NCBI RefSeq assembly: GCF_000058485.1
Contig: NC_008278.1
Coordinates: 986,962 to 1,050,961, forward strand
Length of the DNA: 64,000 nt
Direction of reading: 5' to 3'
DNA from: Frankia alni ACN14a
GTDB lineage: Bacteria > Actinomycetota > Actinomycetes > Frankiales > Frankiaceae
A model generated the notes under the pieces. That model saw only the letters and a list, made by a program, of their open reading frames with translations, did not search any database and had not been told where the DNA came from. The position numbers and the translations under genes are program-made. This document shows positions 40,318 through 48,627 of the stretch, piece after piece (position 1 is the first letter of the stretch; each line of letters starts with the position of its first letter).

Positions 40318-41475
40318 TCAGGGGGAGCGCAGCAGCCGGCCCGCCGGGCGCTTCGGCGCGGCCGCCGCGCTGGCGTCGTCGTCGTCCGGGTCGATCGCGG
40401 CGGCGACGGGGGCGCCGTCGGGGTCGGTGACGACGAGGGCGGCGCCCGCGGGCACCGAACGCTTCACGATCGCCAGGGCGATGGGGCCGAGCTCCTCGTG
40501 CATCTCGGAGGTGCCGACGAAACCGACCTCGCGCCCGTCGGCCGTCACCGCCGAACCCGGGGCGGCCACGGTGCCGTCGAGGTGGAGCAGGACGAGCCGG
40601 CGCGGCGGACGGCCCAGGTTGTGCACCCGGGCCACCGTCTCCTGGCCGCGGTAGCAGCCCTTGTCCAGATGCACCGCGTCGGCGAGCCAGCCCACCTCGT
40701 GCGGGATCGTGCGATGGTCGGTCTCCCGGCCCAGCCGCGGCCGGCGGGCGGCGATCCGCAGGGCGTCGAAGGCGGACAGGCCGGCGGGCACCGCGCCGGC
40801 AGCGAGCAGCCGTTGGGCCGTCGCCGCGAGCGTCGCCCGGTCGACGAGCAGATCGACGCCGTATGCCATCCGGCGGACCAGCGTGCCGTCCGCCGCTCGG
40901 GCCACCGGGTAGGGGCCGGTGACCGGCGCGCCGGTGGGCTCGAGGGCCAGCGGTTCGGGCAGGTCCAGATCGGCACCGCCGAGGGCCGCGGCGACGGTGG
41001 GCACCGCGGCCGGTCCGACCACGCTGAGCACCGCCGTCCGCGCGCTGACGTCCGCCGGCTCCACCCGGAGCAGGAAGCGCATCGACTCCAGGTAACGCAG
41101 CAGCCCGGCGGCCGTGCCGGGCTCCACGTCCACCCAGGTGGCCGTGCCGTCGTCGGCGAGGACGAGATGGTGCTCGACGTGGCCCTGCGGGGACAGCACC
41201 AGCGCCTCGCTGCCGCGCAGCGCGCCCAGCCCGGACAGGTGCTGGGAGGTGATGCTGTGCAGCCAGGAAAGCCGGTCCGGGCCGCCGATGCGCACCACCT
41301 CGCGGTGCGACCGGTCGACGAGGGCGGCGCCGTCGCGCAGCGCGCGCTGCTCGCGCAGCGGATCGCCGTAGTGGGCGGCGACGGTCGCGTCGTCGCCGGC
41401 CGCCGGCACCGCGCCGGGCAGGTCGAGCAGCGGGGATCGGGTGGCTGTGGTGCTCGGGGTGGACCCAGAGGTCAT
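40318..41475 (-). CDS. ygfZ: YgfZ/GcvT-domain folate-binding protein
   Basis: 385 residues. Hallmark motif: LDKGCYRGQETVARVHNLG (K-G-C-Y-x-G-Q-E). The GcvT-like fold includes VDRSHREVVRIGGPDRLSWLHSITSQ and IPHEVGWLADAVHL. YgfZ proteins bind tetrahydrofolate and help Fe-S cluster assembly or tRNA thiolation. The C-terminal ~25 residues (DDDDASAAAAPKRP) are a disordered addition. ATG 41475 is the start; the frame stays open upstream to 42318 without a family match. Upstream on the other strand is gpm. Confidence 0.92.
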   Translation of the reverse strand: MTSGSTPSTTATRSPLLDLPGAVPAAGDDATVAAHYGDPLREQRALRDGAALVDRSHREVVRIGGPDRLSWLHSITSQHLSGLGALRGSEALVLSPQGHVEHHLVLADDGTATWVDVEPGTAAGLLRYLESMRFLLRVEPADVSARTAVLSVVGPAAVPTVAAALGGADLDLPEPLALEPTGAPVTGPYPVARAADGTLVRRMAYGVDLLVDRATLAATAQRLLAAGAVPAGLSAFDALRIAARRPRLGRETDHRTIPHEVGWLADAVHLDKGCYRGQETVARVHNLGRPPRRLVLLHLDGTVAAPGSAVTADGREVGFVGTSEMHEELGPIALAIVKRSVPAGAALVVTDPDGAPVAAAIDPDDDDASAAAAPKRPAGRLLRSP

Positions 41476-42127
41476 ACCGTCGAGTCTAGGTCCCCCCTCG
41501 GGGCCCGGGGCCGCCCTCACGGCCCGGCTGGGCCGACGCGATCGCCGCCGAAGCACGGCGGCCGGCGGCGGCTTGCCGTGTTCCCGAACGGAGTGTCGCG
41601 AGCATCCCATCGACGCGTCCAAAAAAGCCGTTGCGAGGTGGCCGCCCGGCCGCGTAGCGTCTGCGGTACACGAGAAGGGAGGTGGTCCAAACTTTGTATG
41701 CTCATAGGACTCGTGAGGTGACTGTCCGCTAGCCGGTCTCGTGGTCCTCACCTCTAGCCGGGTGGCCCCACGGGCACCGGCACCGGCGAGTACCAGGCAG
41801 ATCACCCGACCCCCGGGCGCCGTCGACAAGTCCCGACGGCCCGCCACCGCTTCCAGCGGCGGCGGAGCGCCCGGGGGTCGCTTCATGTCTGGCCCCAGGA
41901 GACCTCGCCGCAGCCGACCCGCTGCCAACGACCTGTCGCAGTGGACCCGCCGCCCGCCGCGGCCCCGCTGCTCGACCCGGGCGGCGGCGTCCGACCTGGG
42001 GCCCGGCCCCTTCGGTGGGTCTGGCGCATCCGCCGAACCCGGCTGCGACCGGCGGCGATCCGGCGGGTCGGCGGTGGGAACCGGCAATGCTGGCCGAGGG
42101 CCCGGGCGAACAGGCAGGATCTCGGGT
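41476..42127. other. ygfZ-gpm intergenic region, 652 bp
   Basis: Divergent region with a structured-looking element at 41675-41765 (listed separately). The part from 41766 to 42127 has no gene I can support; the sequence just before gpm is GC-rich. Confidence 0.45.
41675..41765 (+). promoter_or_regulatory. possible structured leader with micro-ORF upstream of gpm
   Basis: GGGAGGTGG (near 41678-41686) is a very strong SD. It is followed by candidate micro-ORFs starting at TTG ([11 protein letters not shown] then stop) or ATG (MLIGLVR). GAGGTGA (41715-41721) pairs with TCACCTC (41748-41754). Two imperfect direct repeats run from CTCGTG to AGCCGG (41710-41736, 41738-41761). Lower GC than neighbours. 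The composition looks selected, but no known RNA family was recognised. Confidence 0.4.
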
Positions 42128-42862
42128 ATGACGACCCTCGTCCTGCTCCGCCACGGTGAGAGCAACTGGAACCGCGAGAACCTGTTCACCGGCTGGGTGG
42201 ACGTCGACCTGTCCGAGAAGGGCCTGAAGGAGGCCACCCGCGGCGGTGAGCTGCTGGCCGAGGCCGGTGTCCTGCCCGACGTGGTGCACACGTCCCTGCT
42301 GACCAGGGCGATCCGCACCGCCTGGCTGGCGCTGGACGCCGCCGGGCGGACCTGGGTACCGGTCCGCCGGAGCTGGCGGCTGAACGAACGGCACTACGGC
42401 GGCCTGCAGGGTCTGAACAAGGCCGAGACGCTGGAGAAGTTCGGCGAGGAGCAGTTCCAGCTCTGGCGGCGCTCCTACGACACGCCGCCGCCGGAGATCG
42501 GTCCGGAGCAGGTCAGCGGGGTGGACGAGCGCTACGCCGATCTCGCCCCCGACCTCATCCCGCGCACCGAGTGCCTCGCCGACGTCGTCGCCCGCATGCT
42601 GCCCTACTGGTACGACGCGATCGTGCCGGACCTGCGGGCCGGCCGCACGGTCCTGGTGGCCGCGCACGGCAACTCGCTGCGAGCCCTGGTCAAGCACCTC
42701 GACCACATCAGCGACACCGACATCGCCGGGCTCAACATCCCGACCGGCATCCCGCTGCGGTACGAGCTCGACGACGACCTGGGCGTGCTGAGCTCGGGAT
42801 ATCTCGACCCGGATGCGGCCGCGAGTGCTGCGGCCGCCGTCGCCGCCCAGGGGAAGAAGTAA
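42128..42862 (+). CDS. gpmA: 2,3-bisphosphoglycerate-dependent phosphoglycerate mutase
   Basis: 244 residues. [26 protein letters not shown] contains the catalytic phospho-His in [30 protein letters not shown] and [18 protein letters not shown] supply the second His and phosphate ligands. Interconverts 2- and 3-phosphoglycerate in glycolysis. ATG 42128. The short Ala-rich tail [15 protein letters not shown] is extra. Followed by phoU in opposite orientation and senX3, as gpm1-senX3-regX3 in Mycobacterium. Confidence 0.96.
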   Translation: MTTLVLLRHGESNWNRENLFTGWVDVDLSEKGLKEATRGGELLAEAGVLPDVVHTSLLTRAIRTAWLALDAAGRTWVPVRRSWRLNERHYGGLQGLNKAETLEKFGEEQFQLWRRSYDTPPPEIGPEQVSGVDERYADLAPDLIPRTECLADVVARMLPYWYDAIVPDLRAGRTVLVAAHGNSLRALVKHLDHISDTDIAGLNIPTGIPLRYELDDDLGVLSSGYLDPDAAASAAAAVAAQGKK

Positions 42863-42887
42863 CGGAAAAGGTAACGACGATCAGCCT

Positions 42888-42916
42888 CCAGGCCCGCGGT
42901 ACCCGCGCGGGCCTGG
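42888..42916. terminator. bidirectional hairpin between gpm and phoU
   Basis: CCAGGCCCGCG (42888-42898) pairs perfectly with CGCGGGCCTGG (42906-42916) across gtacccg. It sits between convergent stops at 42862 and 42954. No T-run, but strong. Confidence 0.6.
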
Positions 42917-42953
42917 CGCGTCGTCCCGGGGGAGTCGCCGGACCGGGCGCCGG

Positions 42954-43601
42954 TCAGGACGAGGCGATGTCCCCGGTGACCAGGTAGATCACCCGGCGGG
43001 CCACGGAAACGGCGTGGTCGGCGTACCGCTCGTAGTAGCGGCCGCAGAGGGTGATGTCGATCGCGGCCTCCATGCCGTGCGGCCAGGGCTTCTCGATCAG
43101 CACCCGGAACAGGGTGCGGTGCAGCCCGTCCATCGCGTCGTCGTCCGACTCGAGCTGCTTGGCGAGCTCGGTGTCCCGGCTGGCGATCACCGAACCGGCC
43201 TTCGCGACGATCCGCTGCGCGACCTGACCCATCTCCAGCAGGGTCCCGCGCAGCTCCGGCGGGACCGCCCGGCCGGGGTACCGGCGGCGCGCCACCTTCG
43301 CCACGTGCAGCGCCAGGTCGCCCATCCGCTCCAGGTCGGCGACCATCCGCAGGGTGGTGACCATCATCCGCAGGTCGGTGGCGACCGGCGCCTGGCGCGC
43401 CATGACGTCGAACGCCCGCTCCTCGATCTCGTTGCGCAGCAGGTCGACGGTCTCGTCCCCGCTGATGACGTTCTCGGCGAGCTGGAGGTCGGCGTCGAGG
43501 AGGGCGGTCGTCGCCCGGGCCATGGCCGAGGCGACCAGGTTGGTCATCTCGATCAGGGACTGGTTGATGCTTTCGAGTTCATCGGTGAAGGCGTCCCGCA
43601 C
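42954..43601 (-). CDS. phoU: PhoU phosphate-signalling protein
   Basis: 215 residues, two three-helix PhoU repeats. MRDAFTDELESINQSLIEMTNLVASAMARATTALLDADL begins repeat 1. DLRMMVTTLRMVADLERMGDLALHVAKVARRRYPG is the metal-binding helix with E/D residues. AAIDITLCGRYYERYADHAVSVARRVIYLVTG gives repeat 2. PhoU restrains the phosphate sensor kinase when phosphate is plentiful. GTG 43601 follows AGGAGGAG. Divergent from senX3, across a candidate PHO box. Confidence 0.95.
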   Translation of the reverse strand: MRDAFTDELESINQSLIEMTNLVASAMARATTALLDADLQLAENVISGDETVDLLRNEIEERAFDVMARQAPVATDLRMMVTTLRMVADLERMGDLALHVAKVARRRYPGRAVPPELRGTLLEMGQVAQRIVAKAGSVIASRDTELAKQLESDDDAMDGLHRTLFRVLIEKPWPHGMEAAIDITLCGRYYERYADHAVSVARRVIYLVTGDIASS

Positions 43602-43790
43602 GGACGGCTCCTCCTGTTCGCTAGTGGGCCGAGGGGCGGCTGTGGGGTGGTGGGGGCGGCTGTCGGGAGGGGGCGGTTGTCGGATGGGGCGTGGACCGAA
43701 CGAACCGAACTATGGGACGAATCGCCGCGATCGCGATGACGGCGCTGTGTCGCGCCGAACCTCGACGATGATGCGCACCTCTCGCGGTCC

Positions 43791-43834
43791 GGTGAACATC
43801 GACGATAGGTCCGATGAACAACTGGCGACCATCG
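43791..43834. promoter_or_regulatory. candidate PHO box between phoU and senX3
   Basis: Read as 11-bp units on the + strand: GGTGAAC-atcg, ACGATAG-gtcc, GATGAAC-aact, GGCGACC-atcg. On the minus strand this gives GTTCACC and GTTCATC in 22-bp register, the direct-repeat logic of PhoP/RegX3 boxes. Expected for self-regulation of phoU/senX3-regX3. Confidence 0.5.
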
Positions 43835-43984
43835 GCGGTGGAGGCTTGCGGAGCGATGCCCGGGCGGCGCGCAGGCACCTAGCATGCGGCGAGTGGGTGA
43901 CAGGTCGGCGGATGCCGTGACAACCGGTGCACACCACACCGAGCCGCCCCCGCCTACCGGGCGGCCCGACACGATGGATGGACG

Positions 43985-45379
43985 ATGACGGTGGTACCCG
44001 GCAGCAGCGCCCCGCCAACCGGCCCCGACGGGGGCACGGAAGGCGGAACGATGCTGCCCGCGAAGCTGGTCCGACGGGTCATCTCCGGTCTGCCGATCGG
44101 CCTGATCGTCCTGGACACCAGCGACCGGGTCGTCCTGGTCAACACGGTCGCCAGGCGGATGGGCGTGGTCGACTCCGACGAGCTCGCGGTGGTGGAGCTG
44201 GCCGAGCTGGTGCGGGCGACCCGGGGGGCGGGCAGTGCCCGGGAGCGCCAGATCGACCTGCCCCCGGTGCCCGAGCCGCCGCTGACCCGGCCCCGGCCCG
44301 ACCAGGAGGGCGTGGCCGTCCGCGCTCGGGCCCGCCTGCTGGACTCGTCCGGTCATGTCGCCGTCATCCTGGATGACATCACGGAGTCGCGCCGGGTCGA
44401 GGCGGTGCGGCGGGACTTCGTCGCCAACGTCAGCCACGAGCTCAAGACGCCGGTCGGAGCGCTGCACGTCCTCGCCGAGGCGGTCGCCGCGGCGAGCGAG
44501 GACCCGGTGGCCGTGCGTCGGTTCGCCTCCCGGATGACGCACGAGTCGGCCCGGCTCGCCCGGTTGGTGCAGGAGATCATCGACCTGTCCCGGCTGCAGG
44601 GCGCCGAACCGTTGCCCGATCTGCGGCCGCTGCCGACGGCGGCGCTGCTCGCCGAGGCGGTGGACCGCACCCGGCTCGTCGCCCAGGCGCAGGCCATCTC
44701 CATCGCGGTGATCGGCGACGGCCAGCTGCAGGTGCTCGGCGACGAGGGCCAGCTCGTCACCGCGGTCGCGAACCTTCTGGACAACGCGATCAGCTACTCG
44801 CCGCACGGCACCCGGGTGGTGCTCGGCGTGCGCCGCAGCGGGATGACCGTGGAGATCTCGGTCGCCGACGAGGGCATCGGGATCGCGGAGAAGGACCTCG
44901 AGCGGGTCTTCGAACGCTTCTACCGCGCGGATCCGGCCCGCTCGCGGGCGACGGGCGGGACGGGGCTGGGCCTCGCGATCGTCAAGCACATCGCCACCAA
45001 TCACGGTGGGTCGGTGACCGTGTGGAGCGCGGAGGGCGCGGGGTCCACGTTCACCCTGCGGCTGCCGCTGTTCACCGGTCCGACGCAGTCGTTCACCCTC
45101 ACCGACCGCCTCACTGCGGCGGCGGCCGGCTCCGAGGTCCCTGACGTGGAGGGCGCGCCGGGTGACCATCCCGACATCATCGCCGGTGCCGGTGCCGGTG
45201 CCGGTGCCGGTGCCGGTGCCGGTGCCGGTGCCGGTGGTGGCGGTGGCGGTGGCGGTACTGGTGGTGCCGGCGGCGGTGGCGGAAGCAAGGCCGCCGGGGC
45301 GGCGCGCCGCCCCGGCGGGGCCAGGAAGCGGTCCGGGTCGGCCGGTCCGTCCGATGTGACAGGGGGAGCGAACAGGTGA
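43985..45379 (+). CDS. senX3: SenX3-type phosphate sensor kinase without membrane segment
   Basis: 464 residues. VRRVISGLPIGLIVLDTSDRVVLVNTVARRMGVV is a PAS-like sensor region. The HisKA box is RRDFVANVSHELKTPVGALHVLAEAV with the phospho-His in SHELKTP. The ATPase has LLDNAISYSPHGTRV, VADEGIGIAEKDLERVFERFYR, and GGTGLGLAIVKHIATNHGG. Mycobacterial SenX3 has two N-terminal membrane helices; none is seen here, and no in-frame upstream start supplies one. After the kinase core lies an ~80-residue Gly/Ala tail including a (GA)n run encoded by a hexanucleotide repeat. GTGA-coupled to regX3. Confidence 0.9.
   Translation: MTVVPGSSAPPTGPDGGTEGGTMLPAKLVRRVISGLPIGLIVLDTSDRVVLVNTVARRMGVVDSDELAVVELAELVRATRGAGSARERQIDLPPVPEPPLTRPRPDQEGVAVRARARLLDSSGHVAVILDDITESRRVEAVRRDFVANVSHELKTPVGALHVLAEAVAAASEDPVAVRRFASRMTHESARLARLVQEIIDLSRLQGAEPLPDLRPLPTAALLAEAVDRTRLVAQAQAISIAVIGDGQLQVLGDEGQLVTAVANLLDNAISYSPHGTRVVLGVRRSGMTVEISVADEGIGIAEKDLERVFERFYRADPARSRATGGTGLGLAIVKHIATNHGGSVTVWSAEGAGSTFTLRLPLFTGPTQSFTLTDRLTAAAAGSEVPDVEGAPGDHPDIIAGAGAGAGAGAGAGAGAGGGGGGGGTGGAGGGGGSKAAGAARRPGGARKRSGSAGPSDVTGGANR
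45185..45232. repeat. hexanucleotide (ggtgcc)8 repeat in senX3
   Basis: Eight exact copies of ggtgcc followed by ggt-type runs. It encodes (Gly-Ala)n then poly-Gly in the kinase tail. Perfect short-unit repetition suggests ongoing slippage; unit size preserves the frame. Confidence 0.95.
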
Positions 45380-46056
45380 CCCGGCTGCTCGTGGTCGAGG
45401 ACGAGGAGTCCTTCTCCGATGCGTTGTCCTTCATGCTGGAACGGGAGGGCTTCGAGGTCGGGGTCGTCGCCGACGGCCCCAGTGCGCTGGCCGAGTTCGA
45501 CCGGCGCGGCGCCGATCTCGTCCTGCTCGACCTCATGCTGCCCGGCCTGTCCGGCACCGAGGTGTGCCGCACGCTGCGGACCAGGTCCAGCGTGCCGATC
45601 ATCATGTTGACCGCGCGGGACAGCGAGATCGACAAGGTGCTCGGCCTGGAACTCGGCGCGGACGACTACGTCACCAAGCCGTTCTCGGCCCGCGAGCTCG
45701 TCGCCCGGATCCGGGCCGTGCTGCGCCGCCGGTCGGAGACGGAGGAGGTCGCGGAGGCCACCCTGGAGGCCGGGCCGGTCCGGATGGACGTCGAACGGCA
45801 CGTCGTCACGGTCGACGGCAGCATGGTCACCCTCCCGCTCAAGGAGTTCGAACTCCTCGAGATGTTCCTACGCAACGCCGGGCGGGTACTCACGCGGGGT
45901 CAGTTGATCGACCGGGTGTGGGGCTCGGACTACGTGGGTGACACGAAGACCCTGGACGTACATGTCAAGAGGCTGCGGACGAAGATTGAGCGCGAACCCG
46001 GGAATCCGCGGCATCTGGTGACCGTGCGGGGCCTGGGTTACAAGTTCGAGCCGTGA
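45376..46056 (+). CDS. regX3: RegX3 phosphate response regulator
   Basis: 226 residues. Receiver: LLVVEDEESFSDALSFMLEREG, phospho-Asp in ADLVLLDLMLPGLSGTEV, and KPFSARELVARIRAVLRRR. OmpR-type winged helix: PLKEFELLEMFLRNAGRVLTRGQLIDRVWGSDYVGDTKTLDVHVKRLRTKIE. Acts with SenX3 on phosphate genes. GTG 45376 overlaps the senX3 stop. Matches mycobacterial RegX3 nearly throughout by eye. It would bind the PHO box at 43791-43834. Confidence 0.96.
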   Translation: MTRLLVVEDEESFSDALSFMLEREGFEVGVVADGPSALAEFDRRGADLVLLDLMLPGLSGTEVCRTLRTRSSVPIIMLTARDSEIDKVLGLELGADDYVTKPFSARELVARIRAVLRRRSETEEVAEATLEAGPVRMDVERHVVTVDGSMVTLPLKEFELLEMFLRNAGRVLTRGQLIDRVWGSDYVGDTKTLDVHVKRLRTKIEREPGNPRHLVTVRGLGYKFEP

Positions 46057-46268
46057 TCAGGTAGGTCGCGGTCGGAGGGGGCGGTGTTCAGGTGCTCGGT
46101 GGCGTGCGTCCGACAGGGTGGTTCCCGCTCGGGGCCGGCCGTGCGACCTCTCGCGCCGAGCCTGGAGCGCAGGGCGGGGACGCCGCGGGAGACCGCCAGG
46201 CGCCCGATGGCCGGCAGGCCGTCGAGGCCCTGGACGCCGCCGAGGTCGGGCCGGTCGGCGCGGTCGGG

Positions 46269-46322
46269 CCGACCGGGTCGGTGGGGTCGGCCGGGTCGGT
46301 GGGGTCGGCCGGGTCGGTCAGT
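46269..46322. repeat. three 18-bp repeats upstream of ppx
   Basis: ccgaccgggtcggtgggg, tcggccgggtcggtgggg and tcggccgggtcggtcagt. It lies in the open frame that precedes the probable ppx start, so translation through it is possible but not needed. Confidence 0.9.
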
Positions 46323-46427
46323 GTGGTCGATGCGACCGTGGCGGTGGTCGGTGGCCCGTCCGGGTCGGTGCCCGCGCGGCCCGCGGTCGACGTGAGCCCA
46401 CTGCCGGCCGGGTCCCATCCCGGTCCG

Positions 46428-47363
46428 ATGCGGCTCGGCGTGATCGACATCGGCTCGAACACCGTCCATCTGCTGGTCGTCGACGCCCATCGCGGCGGTC
46501 AGCCGCAGCCGGCGGCCAGCGTGCGGGCTCCGCTGCGGCTGGTCGAGCTGCTCGACGCCGACGGGTCGCTCGGGCCCGCCGGCGAGCAGGACCTGACCGC
46601 CTGCGTGCTGGACATGCGCCAGCAGGCGGACGCCCTGGGGGTGCACGATCTGGCCGCCTTCGCGACCTCGGCGCTGCGCGACGCGACCAACGGCGAGCAG
46701 GTGCTGGACCGGGTCAAGGGGGCGACCGGGATCGCGATCGGGGTCCTGCCGGGCGAGGAGGAGGCCAGGCTCACCTTCCTCGCCGTGCGGCGCTGGTTCG
46801 GCTGGAGCGCCGGGCGGCTGCTGGCCCTGGACATCGGCGGCGGCTCCCTGGAGATCGGCGCCGGCATGCACGAGGACCCGGAGGTGGTCGCCTCGCTGCC
46901 GCTGGGCGCGAGCCGGCTCAGCCGGGACTGGCTGGCCGACAACGACCCACCCAAGCGGGCCGAGCTCGCCGAGCTGCGGCGCTATGTGCGCGCCCAGATC
47001 GCGCCCGTCGTCGGCACGATCTACCACCTCGGCGAGCACACCCGGGCGGTGGCGACGTCGAAGACGTTCCGTTCGCTGGCGCGCATCGCCGGCGCCGAGC
47101 CCTACAGCCGCGGGCCGTACACCCGCCGGGTGCTGCGCCGCGACGATCTCGCCGAGGTCCTGGCGAGGCTGTCCCGGATGCCGGTCGAGGAGCGGGCCGG
47201 GTTGCCGGGCGTCTCCGCGTCGCGGGCGGGACAGCTCGTCGCCGGCGCCGTCGTCGCGGCCGAGGCGCTCGACCTGTTCAGCATCGACGAGGTGGAGATC
47301 TGCCCCTGGGCGCTGCGGGAAGGCGTCATCCTGCGCCGCCTCGACTGGCTCACCTCGGCCTGA
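46428..47363 (+). CDS. ppx: Ppx/GppA exopolyphosphatase family protein
   Basis: 311 residues. LGVIDIGSNTVHLLVVDAH is the sugar-kinase-like phosphate loop. AFATSALRDATNGEQVLDRV, LPGEEEARLTFLAVRRWFG, ALDIGGGSLEIGAG and KTFRSLARIAGAEPYSRGPYTRR follow. Hydrolyses polyphosphate or pppGpp. ATG 46428 starts exactly at the conserved strand; the frame is open back to 46092 and includes repeats, so the N-terminus is uncertain. Order senX3-regX3-ppx is as in Mycobacterium (Rv0496). The link to phosphate is functional as well as positional. Confidence 0.92.
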   Translation: MRLGVIDIGSNTVHLLVVDAHRGGQPQPAASVRAPLRLVELLDADGSLGPAGEQDLTACVLDMRQQADALGVHDLAAFATSALRDATNGEQVLDRVKGATGIAIGVLPGEEEARLTFLAVRRWFGWSAGRLLALDIGGGSLEIGAGMHEDPEVVASLPLGASRLSRDWLADNDPPKRAELAELRRYVRAQIAPVVGTIYHLGEHTRAVATSKTFRSLARIAGAEPYSRGPYTRRVLRRDDLAEVLARLSRMPVEERAGLPGVSASRAGQLVAGAVVAAEALDLFSIDEVEICPWALREGVILRRLDWLTSA

Positions 47364-47555
47364 GGCGGACCTGCGGAAGGGGGCGGCGCCGCGGGGCCGG
47401 TGGGCGCGGGGCATAGGGGTACTTGTCCTGTTGCGGGCGGGACGCGGTAGCGTCACGATGACGGGATGTTGCCGTTGTCACGTGCGATATGGGGGTACGT
47501 ACCCTCGTCAGCCGGGCATGGAAGCGAGCGGCTTCGCGAAGATGGCCTAGCCTGG

Positions 47556-48596
47556 ATGAGGGGAACGGTCGAGCAGGCCGGTTCCCGATCCGTACGGCAG
47601 GGAGATGGTTTGCAGGCGTCGCGTGAGGATGCGTGGCCGGTGCCGCCGGCCGCGATGGCAGCCGCCCAGGTTCCGCCGGAGCGGGCCGCCCCCGCGGCGC
47701 ACGCGCCCGCGCGCGCGGTTGCCCGGGCCCCCCGGTCCGCGGTCGTCCTGCCCCGCGGCGCCCCCGCCCCCGCCCCCGCTCCGCCGAGCGCGCGGGTGGC
47801 GCTGTCCACCGCGTCGACCTATCCGGAGTCCACGGCGTCCGCCTTCGAGATGGCGGCGCGGCTGGGCTACGACGGGGTCGAGATCATGGTCTGGACGGAC
47901 CCGGTCAGTCAGGACCCGGAGGCGCTGCGCCGACTGGTCGACTACCACGGCATCCCCATCCTGGCGATCCACGCACCGTGCCTGCTGCTCACCCAGCGGG
48001 TCTGGGGCACCGACCCGTGGGCGAAGCTGGTACGGGCGCGCACCGTCGCCGAGACGCTCGGCGCCCCGACGGTCGTCGTCCACCCGCCGTTCCGCTGGCA
48101 GCGGGACTACGCCCGGGAGTTCGTGACGGGCATCGAGCGGATGGCCGGGGAGACCGCCGTGCGGTTCGCGGTGGAGAACATGTTTCCGCTGCGTGCCCGC
48201 GGCCGGGAGGTGTCCGCGTACGCGCCGGACTGGTCGCCGGTCGAGGACGACTACGCCCACGTCACCCTTGACCTGTCGCACACGAGCGTGTCGCGCTCGG
48301 ACCCGATCGCGCTGGCCGGCATCCTCGGGGAGCGGCTGGTCCACGTGCACATGGCCGACGGCCTCGGATCGGCCAAGGACGAGCACCTCGTCCCCGGCCG
48401 CGGCACGCAGCCCTGCGCCGAACTGCTCGAACTGCTGGCCGGCGGCAGTTTCGACGGGACGATCGTCGTCGAGATCAACACGCGACGCGCCGAGTCGCGG
48501 GCGCAGCGGGAGGCCGACCTGGCCGAGGCGCTCGCGTTCACCCGGCTGCACTTTGCCGCGCCGTCCACAGCAGGACTTCACCACACCTACGGCTGA
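47556..48596 (+). CDS. TIM-barrel sugar-phosphate isomerase/epimerase
   Basis: 346 residues. A Pro/Ala-rich leader of ~80 residues precedes an AP-endonuclease-2-like barrel. [107 protein letters not shown] and [22 protein letters not shown] carry the metal ligands His, Glu and Asp. TTG 47610 behind CAGGGAG is an alternative start that shortens the leader. Mycobacterial equivalent Rv0498. Substrate unknown. Confidence 0.82.
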   Translation: MRGTVEQAGSRSVRQGDGLQASREDAWPVPPAAMAAAQVPPERAAPAAHAPARAVARAPRSAVVLPRGAPAPAPAPPSARVALSTASTYPESTASAFEMAARLGYDGVEIMVWTDPVSQDPEALRRLVDYHGIPILAIHAPCLLLTQRVWGTDPWAKLVRARTVAETLGAPTVVVHPPFRWQRDYAREFVTGIERMAGETAVRFAVENMFPLRARGREVSAYAPDWSPVEDDYAHVTLDLSHTSVSRSDPIALAGILGERLVHVHMADGLGSAKDEHLVPGRGTQPCAELLELLAGGSFDGTIVVEINTRRAESRAQREADLAEALAFTRLHFAAPSTAGLHHTYG

Positions 48597-48627
48597 CACG
48601 CGGGCGGTTGGTCGCCACCATGGTGGC

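Noticed and set aside
41522-42318. Upstream extension of ygfZ to 42318
   Set aside because: The extension is Arg/Pro-rich, lacks family similarity, and would cover the gpm leader element.
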